From assembly GCA_003506275.1 (NCBI GenBank), contig DOBD01000028.1:1-10777 (forward strand): 10,777 bases of DNA. Direction: 5' to 3'. Of the stretch, positions 4,901 through 10,777 are shown piece after piece. The number at the start of each line of letters is the position of its first letter. Position 1 is the first letter of the stretch. The notes below the pieces were generated by a model. It saw nothing but the letters and a program-made list of their open reading frames with translations, made no database searches and was not told the DNA's origin. This stretch comes from Bacteroidales bacterium. GTDB lineage: Bacteria; Bacteroidota; Bacteroidia; Bacteroidales; UBA1402. Position numbers and translations under genes: made by a program.

Positions 4901-6226
4901 TCAAGGCATGCTTTTGCCATTCAGCGTCACGTTGCTCACCGTCAGGTTTTCAACAAAATCCAACGTAATGGCTTCCTCTTTGGGGAGTTTGATAGCCAAA
5001 TCCTTGAGTGTCAGATCTGAAATGGTATATTTATCGGAGGCTTTCACGTTCAGGAAACGGTTGCAACTGAGCGAACAATTGCGCAGCGTCACCTGACCGA
5101 TTGATGAATAGGGCTGAGGCTGTCCGGCCAAATCAAAAAACTGTGTCCAAGGACGAATCTCCAGAAACTCACGGGAAGTACCCTCCATGTCTTCCACCAA
5201 CACATAACGATGCTTTTGTGGCGTATCAGGGCGCATCTTGAACAACAAGACGGAGTTGGCATCCAGGGTTTTGCAACGACGCATCATCACGTTGTAGGTG
5301 AACACTGATTCACTGCCCATGGTCAAGGCAGGGCATCGATCGAAGGTATTGTCTTCCACGATGATGTTGCGGTTTTCGCCGTTGTTGGGATCCTTGTCCG
5401 CCAAAGGACCTTTACCCCCTTTGAGGCAAACGCCATCGTCGTTCACGGCAATGTAGCAGCCCTTAACCAGCACGTTCTGACACACATCCAGGTCAATACC
5501 ATCGGAACTGGGCGCCCGGGTTTCAAAACCATTGCCCGTTCCGGCCTTAATGGTAAGATCCATGATCTTCAAATGGTCTGTTTTATAAAAATGCGTGGTC
5601 CAGAAAGGTGAATTAATCAGGCTGACACCAGATATCTGCACATTCTTGCAGTGCGAGACATAGAGTAACCGGGGACGCTGTTCGTCCTTGTTGGTACATT
5701 TGGGATTCCAACCACGACGCAACCAGAACGCTTTCCAATAGCGCAAGCCATTGCCGTCAATGGCCCCCTTGCCCGTGAGTGTGAATCCATCCAGGCCATC
5801 GGCATTGATCAGGGCAGCAAAGTACTTGACGGTTTGACCCTCGATGCGGGTGGTCAACAGCGCAAAGTCCGAAATGTCATCACTACCCTTCAACGTAGCG
5901 CCCGACTCCAAATACAGGTTAACACCTTGCTTGAAAAACAGGGAGCCGGTCAAGAAGGTTCCCTGAGGTACGATGACCACGCCACCACCTTGTTCATAAG
6001 CCTTATCAATGACGGCTTGTATGGCCGATGTTTGCACCTTGGAGTCACCGGCCAACACACCATGATCCGTCAGACGGTATGATTTGCCCAGCTTTTCCAA
6101 TGGGGTGTGTGTTGCTTCATGGAACCAAGCTGGCACCGGTGTGCCATCAGGAAACACCTCATTGGCTGCCAGCAGCGGAGAAAAAGAGCACAGGAAAAGA
6201 CCTGTCAGCATGTGTAAACGTTTCAT
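4901..6226 (-). CDS. GH28 polygalacturonase-type glycoside hydrolase, secreted
   Basis: This 441-residue protein has a signal peptide (about residues 1-20, ending SPLLA-A) followed by a right-handed parallel beta-helix of family GH28, which hydrolyses alpha-linked galacturonic acid in pectin. The N-terminal part has the usual bacterial opening (TSAIQAVIDKAYEQGGGVV, then VPQGTFLTGSL). Catalytic aspartates appear as Asp242 in SSDGID and Asp263-Asp264 in VNDDGVCLKG. Instead of the fungal GHG motif it has GSES (304-307), as in many bacterial exo-acting members, and instead of RIK it has KMR (330-332). This suggests release of single sugars or attack on rhamnogalacturonan rather than endo-cleavage of plain polygalacturonan; that is inference. 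The start lies 12 nt after the GH2 stop, so the two are probably translated from one message. It probably acts in the periplasm or at the outer membrane. Confidence 0.93.
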   Translation of the reverse strand: MKRLHMLTGLFLCSFSPLLAANEVFPDGTPVPAWFHEATHTPLEKLGKSYRLTDHGVLAGDSKVQTSAIQAVIDKAYEQGGGVVIVPQGTFLTGSLFFKQGVNLYLESGATLKGSDDISDFALLTTRIEGQTVKYFAALINADGLDGFTLTGKGAIDGNGLRYWKAFWLRRGWNPKCTNKDEQRPRLLYVSHCKNVQISGVSLINSPFWTTHFYKTDHLKIMDLTIKAGTGNGFETRAPSSDGIDLDVCQNVLVKGCYIAVNDDGVCLKGGKGPLADKDPNNGENRNIIVEDNTFDRCPALTMGSESVFTYNVMMRRCKTLDANSVLLFKMRPDTPQKHRYVLVEDMEGTSREFLEIRPWTQFFDLAGQPQPYSSIGQVTLRNCSLSCNRFLNVKASDKYTISDLTLKDLAIKLPKEEAITLDFVENLTVSNVTLNGKSMP

Positions 6227-6238
6227 TGTCTTCGGTTT

Positions 6239-9200
6239 TTATCTAGTAATGGCTTCATAAAATTCAGCTTCCACGATACGCAATTGCCCCTTTTGGTTGG
6301 TAGCGTTGGGATCCTTGAACAAATCCAATTCTCCAGCCTGGGCTGCTTCCACCTCTACAATACCACCAAAGGCATCATTATCCGTGCTTTGTCCAATCAA
6401 TTTGATGGTGACAAAGCGACCCTTGGTGGGTGTAACCGGTAGTGCCACATAACCCAGAGATTTGTCGGTTTCACCTTCAAAAACCTTGACATCATCGACA
6501 TAAATCTGGAGGGGATACGAACGCATGCGCCAACCAGTCAATTTCAATTCTACCTCATTGATAACAGCATCGCGCTCCAATTCGTAAGTAATCCAGCCCG
6601 TAACCAAACGTCCATCGTTGCTCCATTCAGACAATTCGTTGTCGTCAAAACTGTTGCGAACGTTTTTTTCATTGCTGCCGGCGGTCGCATTCACAATGGC
6701 TACCGAGGTGCGTTTAAGGGTAAACGAAGGCGTATTGGGGGTGGCGCCCCTGTCCAGGTTGACGGGTAAATGTTCGGCAGGAATATAGGTAGACAAACCA
6801 TTCTTCGAGGCAATAGGCAGGGCGTTGAATTCGAGACTGGCCTTGGTCGGTACCGTCTGATTGGCCAAACGGGCCGTTGCTGTCAGGCGGACATTGCCAG
6901 CTTTCCGGATGGAACGAATCAACACACGGTTGACACCCGATTCAACCGGTAAGGATTTTTCCAGGATATAGTTGCCTTCCTTACCACCGTGGGCAATGCC
7001 TCCACGCCATTCGGCTGGACCCTGCAGGTCAAAGGTTATCATGGAGTTGTCCAGGGGGCAACGGCGGCCTTGCTTGTCAACGACTTCAATTTCAACCAAC
7101 GCCATATCGGAACCATCGGCTTTGAAACCATCAGGTGCTGTCATCAATTTCAAGGTCAGACGATCGGGGGTGCCCGCCGTCTCTTTTTGATGGCGGCTGA
7201 GCTCTTTGCCTTGCTCATCATAGCTTATAGCCATGAGTGTACCGGCTTTCCAGGTCACCTTGGGGAAGGTAAAGAGGAAACCAACGCTACGCTCACCAAA
7301 ACCCAGGGACTTACCGTTAAGGAATAGTTCCACACGGTCACCAGTCGATACAACCATCACTTCCTTGGCGAAGGGTTCACCAGCTTGCTGAACACCACCC
7401 CTGGCATTTTCGTAGTTCCAATGACCACAAATATACGTTCCGTGTTTTTCGATGTCCACCCAACCGTTCCACATCACCTGATGGGCGTAGAAGGCTTCCT
7501 TGGGTACCCTCAGGGCATCAACCACCCCACTGCGGCGGTAGTTTTGTTCACCCCGCCAGTGCGAATTCACTTCATGGAATTGAATGTTCAATCCCCCGCT
7601 GCTTACACGGGTTCCTGTGCCAGGACGTACCCGGTAATAATCCCACCAGCGGGTCACCAATTCCTTGAAGAAGGAATCCTGGTTACGGTTGTACGGACGG
7701 GCATCCACATTGGTCTGGACGGTATTCGTAACAGTCGAACGGTAGTATTTTGAGCCTTCTCCGTCCTTGTGATAGGGATAGGACGCATCGTCCCAATACC
7801 ACCTAAGGCCCTCGTCGCGGCAGTATTCGGTGGCAAAGAGCGGGTGTTTGGCACTCTTATTGATATACAGCATTTCTCCGCCCCACTCGGCAATCTGACT
7901 GTCGAGCATCTCTCGGGATCCGATGGCACGACCACCGTAGGGATCATATTGGTCACGCACCGCCTTGAGATCGGCCATGTGTTCTTCGCTGATCTTTTCA
8001 TTGCCCCCTTCCCAAAAAACAACAGAAGGGTTGTTACGGTTATAAATGATGGCATCACGCATCAGCATCACCCGGTGTTCCCAACGACGGCCAACCACAT
8101 CGCCTTCGGCATCACCAGCAGGCACCAACTGCATCAACCCCACACGGTCACAACTCTCAATGTCTTGTTTCCAGGGGGTCACGTGCATCCAGCGAACGGT
8201 GTTGCCGTTGCTTTCCACCATCAGTTTGTTGGAATAATCACTCAGCCAGGCCGGCACGGATTGACCCACGGAAGGCCATTCGTTGGTGCTGCGCTCAGCG
8301 TATCCTTTGATTTGAAGGACCCTGTCGTTCAACCAGAAAAGGCCATTGGCAAATCGGGTTTTGCGGAAACCTGTGCGGGTTTTCACCACGTCGATGATGG
8401 CTGCCTGCTTGCCTTCGGCTTTGGTGGAAACCACCGTGGAGACAGTATACAAATAGCCATACCCCCATGACCAAAAGTGAAGGTCGTTCACACGGGCATT
8501 GGCCTTGAGGATGTTGGTTTCACCGGCAGCCAACCGTGTGGGCTTGCCGGAAAAGGTCTTGATCACCTTCCCGTCAAGGTCTTCAATTACGACATCCAGC
8601 GTTACTTCTTTGGCCTCGGCCAATTCGTTCCTCACTTCAGTTTCTGCAAACACCACCGCACTACGCTTGGAGACATTGATTTCACGGGCATAAATATAGG
8701 TACCAGTGGTTTGCAGGTTGCTGTACAAGGGCAGCGTTTGATAGAGGCGCGGTGTCACATGAAGGTAAACATTGCGGGGGATGCCTCCGAAGTTGGCGTA
8801 GAAATTGCTGTTGTTCCATTGGTAGTTCGAACCGGTGGCCCTTTCCTTATAGCGCCAGGAATTGTCAATGCGGGCAGCGATGACATTGTCTCCTGCATAA
8901 TTGATCAGGTCGGTCACGTCAAAGCCGAACGCCATAACCCCGTTTTCGTGGAGGCCAACAGGCTTGCCATTTACCCAAAACTCGCCACCAAAGCGAATGC
9001 CTTCAAATTCCAGAAACACCTTTTGGCCTTTAGCGGTTTTCGGCAAGCGGAAGTTCTTACGGTACCAGACAATGGTATCCGTGTGTTCAATAATACTGAC
9101 ACGAAAAGCTTCATCTTCGTTGAAGGCCGCCGGTAAGGTGACGGCTTTCCATGTTTGATCGTTGAAACGCATAGCCTGGGCGTTTTCCACCTCACCGATG

Positions 9201-9313
9201 TGCAAGCGCCAATCGGAATTAAAAGTGTATTTCACACGCGTGTTCTGGGCTGATAGTCCCATCCATGCGATGAGACAAAGGCAAAGCATCAGGCCTGTCT
9301 TTTTTACATTCAT
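6239..9313 (-). CDS. GH2 family glycoside hydrolase (beta-galactosidase/beta-glucuronidase type) with C-terminal discoidin-like domain
   Basis: This 1024-residue secreted enzyme has a signal peptide ending GLSA-Q (about residue 22). Domains in order: a jelly-roll sugar-binding domain (about 30-190, with WYRKNF and LEFEGIRFGGEFWVNG), an Ig-like domain (about 205-310), a TIM barrel (about 315-500), a DUF4982-like domain (about 625-715, with RVELFLNGKSLG), a further Ig-like domain (about 716-830), and a discoidin/F5-8-type-C-like domain (about 875-990) that may bind carbohydrate. The acid/base residue is Glu439 in GGNEK and the probable nucleophile is Glu496 in FATEY, so both catalytic acids are present. 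Such enzymes remove terminal beta-galactose or related sugars from oligosaccharides. Placed between a CE12-like esterase and a GH28, it probably trims pectin side chains; the exact sugar cannot be read from sequence. The 12-nt gap to GH28 indicates co-transcription. Confidence 0.92.
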   Translation of the reverse strand: MNVKKTGLMLCLCLIAWMGLSAQNTRVKYTFNSDWRLHIGEVENAQAMRFNDQTWKAVTLPAAFNEDEAFRVSIIEHTDTIVWYRKNFRLPKTAKGQKVFLEFEGIRFGGEFWVNGKPVGLHENGVMAFGFDVTDLINYAGDNVIAARIDNSWRYKERATGSNYQWNNSNFYANFGGIPRNVYLHVTPRLYQTLPLYSNLQTTGTYIYAREINVSKRSAVVFAETEVRNELAEAKEVTLDVVIEDLDGKVIKTFSGKPTRLAAGETNILKANARVNDLHFWSWGYGYLYTVSTVVSTKAEGKQAAIIDVVKTRTGFRKTRFANGLFWLNDRVLQIKGYAERSTNEWPSVGQSVPAWLSDYSNKLMVESNGNTVRWMHVTPWKQDIESCDRVGLMQLVPAGDAEGDVVGRRWEHRVMLMRDAIIYNRNNPSVVFWEGGNEKISEEHMADLKAVRDQYDPYGGRAIGSREMLDSQIAEWGGEMLYINKSAKHPLFATEYCRDEGLRWYWDDASYPYHKDGEGSKYYRSTVTNTVQTNVDARPYNRNQDSFFKELVTRWWDYYRVRPGTGTRVSSGGLNIQFHEVNSHWRGEQNYRRSGVVDALRVPKEAFYAHQVMWNGWVDIEKHGTYICGHWNYENARGGVQQAGEPFAKEVMVVSTGDRVELFLNGKSLGFGERSVGFLFTFPKVTWKAGTLMAISYDEQGKELSRHQKETAGTPDRLTLKLMTAPDGFKADGSDMALVEIEVVDKQGRRCPLDNSMITFDLQGPAEWRGGIAHGGKEGNYILEKSLPVESGVNRVLIRSIRKAGNVRLTATARLANQTVPTKASLEFNALPIASKNGLSTYIPAEHLPVNLDRGATPNTPSFTLKRTSVAIVNATAGSNEKNVRNSFDDNELSEWSNDGRLVTGWITYELERDAVINEVELKLTGWRMRSYPLQIYVDDVKVFEGETDKSLGYVALPVTPTKGRFVTIKLIGQSTDNDAFGGIVEVEAAQAGELDLFKDPNATNQKGQLRIVEAEFYEAITR

Positions 9314-9358
9314 CGAAGTTGTATTATTGATTAGTAATTGATTATTAGTTTATTACAC

Positions 9359-9382
9359 CCTGACTTCCAGTAAAGGGTCAGG
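9359..9382 (-). other. Intergenic hairpin between the CE12-like and GH2 genes
   Basis: CCTGAC (9359-9364) pairs with GTCAGG (9377-9382), extendable by two G-T pairs, around a short loop. On the minus strand it comes just after the esterase stop and before an AT-rich leader of about 45 nt ahead of the GH2 start. No T-tract follows the stem on the minus strand, so it does not look like a strong terminator. It may mark partial termination, RNA processing, or differing transcript stability between the two genes. Confidence 0.45.
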
Positions 9383-9392
9383 AATGGTTTTG

Positions 9393-10634
9393 TTAGTTGC
9401 CATCGGGTTTTTCCACTTCGTACATAGGGGCCGGATCCCATACAAACACGTCAAAGGCATCGGGATACAAGGGGCTGTAGCCTCTGTATGCGGGCAAGAG
9501 GTGGTCGGCCAGTGGTAAGCGGCAGTCTATGATACCACGAGCAACGCATTTAGCCACTTGATAGGCCCCGTAGGGATTGAAATGGGTATTGTCAGCCAAT
9601 TCCTTCGGTTGATGGGGAAATGTATTGGCCGGATAGTGCACCAAGGCTTTTTTAGATCCTTCTACTCCCAATGTTTCATACAGGGTAGTACTCATTTTGG
9701 TCAGGTCGATCATAGGTACATTTTCTTTGGCCGCCAACCAGCGCACAGCATCGTCAAATTCACCGTGTGTATCGTTGATGGTCCCGCTTTCATTGAATTG
9801 ACGACGGGCTGTCGGGGTAATTAAAACGGGATAGGCCCCTTTGGCCCTTGCTTCATCCACAAAAATCTTCAAGTTGGTCAGGTAGTGAAAGTAAGCCCCT
9901 TTGCCCGGTCCTTTTTCTTTTTCATCGTTGTGACCAAATTCTATCAGAACATAGTCACCCGGTTTTACCTTGGATACCAGTTGTTTCAAACGTCCACGGC
10001 TCATAAACGAGGCTCCCGTTTCGCCACTTTCCGCATAATTGGCTACGGCCACACTGGCAGTAAAAAAACCGGGTATCATTTGCCCCCAGCTAGCCCAGGG
10101 TTCGTTGCTTTGGTCAACTACCGTGCTGTTGCCACAGAGGTAGACCGTCGTGACAGCTTCAGGAGCGGGTTCGATGCGTATTTCCTGACACATGGGGGCT
10201 TCGCCGTTGAATTCCAGGGTAAGGCGGTCATCCCAGGTCATGTAGGCCTTTTCCCTGTCTTTCAGTTTCACAACTTCTGTGTCAGATATACGTGGCGTAC
10301 GCTTGTTGACCACAAACGAGCGTTCCACCACTTGTCCTTTTTGGGTAACCTGCCTGTTGATAAACAAACGGCGGTTTTCAGCCCTCACCGTTGTCACACC
10401 AGCTTTTTTCTTATCTCCCAACTTGACAGTGACCAGGTAATTGCCATCCGGCACTTGAATGGAATAGAAAAAAGGCGCCTGACTCCCTTTTTGAGGAGTG
10501 GCTACAAAATCGTATCCGTGACCAGTGTTGGCCGAATAGCGAGTGGTGCCATCCAAGGAATAAACGTTGGTTTGGCCTTGCACTGTCACACAAACAGCGG
10601 CTAAGAGTACAAATGTAAAAAAGTAGTGTTTCAT
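9393..10634 (-). CDS. SGNH-hydrolase acetylesterase, CE12-like (rhamnogalacturonan acetylesterase type), with N-terminal beta-rich domain
   Basis: This 413-residue secreted protein has a signal peptide ending VQG-Q (about residue 20). Residues 22-155 form a beta-rich domain (YSLDGTTRYS, YDFVATPQ, VPDGNYLVTVKLGD) resembling carbohydrate-binding modules joined to pectin esterases. The SGNH catalytic domain begins near 162. Its block I is GNSTVVD with Ser170 as nucleophile, where GDST is more usual. Block II is in NYAESGETG (about 199-207), block III is GHND (235-238), and block V is DNTHFNPYG with Asp348 and His351. These blocks match CE12 enzymes, which remove acetyl groups from rhamnogalacturonan. 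It would open the backbone to the GH28 and GH2 enzymes downstream. The start lies 2 nt after the stop of the preceding gene, so expression is coupled to it. Family is firm; the exact acetylated substrate is inferred from context. Confidence 0.9.
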   Translation of the reverse strand: MKHYFFTFVLLAAVCVTVQGQTNVYSLDGTTRYSANTGHGYDFVATPQKGSQAPFFYSIQVPDGNYLVTVKLGDKKKAGVTTVRAENRRLFINRQVTQKGQVVERSFVVNKRTPRISDTEVVKLKDREKAYMTWDDRLTLEFNGEAPMCQEIRIEPAPEAVTTVYLCGNSTVVDQSNEPWASWGQMIPGFFTASVAVANYAESGETGASFMSRGRLKQLVSKVKPGDYVLIEFGHNDEKEKGPGKGAYFHYLTNLKIFVDEARAKGAYPVLITPTARRQFNESGTINDTHGEFDDAVRWLAAKENVPMIDLTKMSTTLYETLGVEGSKKALVHYPANTFPHQPKELADNTHFNPYGAYQVAKCVARGIIDCRLPLADHLLPAYRGYSPLYPDAFDVFVWDPAPMYEVEKPDGN

Positions 10635-10636
10635 CG

Positions 10637-10777
10637 TTATAATTTTTCACGTGTGAGGACAACATCGATCGGACCGCCATAGGGGTCGAAAGTAAATAGC
10701 GCTTTATCTGGCAAGATACGCACTTTCAGTCGTTTGCCACCTTGACGAACGGCTATCTTCTTTAGATTGGCTTGCTC
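10637..10777 (-). CDS. 3' end of an unidentified gene upstream in the pectin cluster (partial)
   Basis: The minus strand is open from the right edge to a TAA at 10637-10639, giving the last 46 residues of a protein. The visible part includes VRQGGKRLKVRILPDKALF and ends in TFDPYGGPIDVVLTREKL, an alternation of strands like a C-terminal beta-domain. The stop is 2 nt before the esterase start, so this is almost certainly the upstream partner in the same operon. Another secreted carbohydrate enzyme is the obvious expectation, but the fragment is too short for me to name a family. Confidence 0.7.
   Translation of the reverse strand, partial: EQANLKKIAVRQGGKRLKVRILPDKALFTFDPYGGPIDVVLTREKL

Noticed and set aside
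7769..9136. Plus-strand open frames of 233 and 219 codons
   Set aside because: They are antisense shadows of the GH2 gene, whose frame carries a signal peptide, full domain order and catalytic residues.
9885..10604. Plus-strand open frame of 239 codons
   Set aside because: Antisense to the CE12-like esterase, which has all SGNH blocks. The antisense translation has no recognisable domain.

Overview
The window looks like chromosomal DNA from a member of the Bacteroidota, most likely the order Bacteroidales. The evidence is a tmRNA whose tag reads GENNYALAA (the tag I recall from Porphyromonas), promoter-like boxes of the TAnnTTTG type, start codons without strong Shine-Dalgarno sequences, a BlaI/M56-TonB pair, and a set of secreted pectin-degrading enzymes. 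No mobile element, CRISPR array, tRNA or rRNA was seen.

Left part (1-2480), plus strand: a two-gene regulatory operon. A BlaI/MecI-type repressor (193-570) is followed after 2 nt by an M56 membrane metallopeptidase (573-2384). The peptidase carries a carboxypeptidase-regulatory-like domain and a TonB C-terminal domain where classical BlaR1 has a beta-lactam sensor. Upstream lie two copies of ATAGTT-N4-AACTAT, 21 bp apart centre to centre, together forming a 39-bp palindrome; they are the likely operators. A strong hairpin (2443-2475) closes the operon.

Middle (2476-3572), plus strand: a good promoter match (2476-2507), then about 215 nt without a gene, then ssrA/tmRNA (2725-3120) with its terminator (3132-3160). 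The 98 nt at 2610-2707 fold on paper into a long interrupted hairpin with a central bubble and an apical stem-loop. Its outline resembles 6S RNA, and its 5' arm is duplicated about 54 nt upstream. Nothing resembling a terminator or a TAnnTTTG box separates it from tmRNA, so the two may be co-transcribed. A small orphan lipoprotein gene (3192-3572) follows.

Right part (3614-10777), minus strand: a compact carbohydrate-use cluster, read right to left. It starts with the 3' end of an unidentified gene, then a CE12-like SGNH acetylesterase with an N-terminal beta-rich domain, a GH2 exo-glycosidase with a C-terminal discoidin-like domain, and a GH28 polygalacturonase-type hydrolase. An OFA-family major facilitator transporter comes last. 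The three enzymes have signal peptides and together fit removal of acetyl groups, side-chain sugars and galacturonic acid from pectin, most plausibly rhamnogalacturonan I. Spacings of 2 and 12 nt indicate one transcript for most of the cluster. The transporter may be on the same transcript, but its link to pectin use is only by position.
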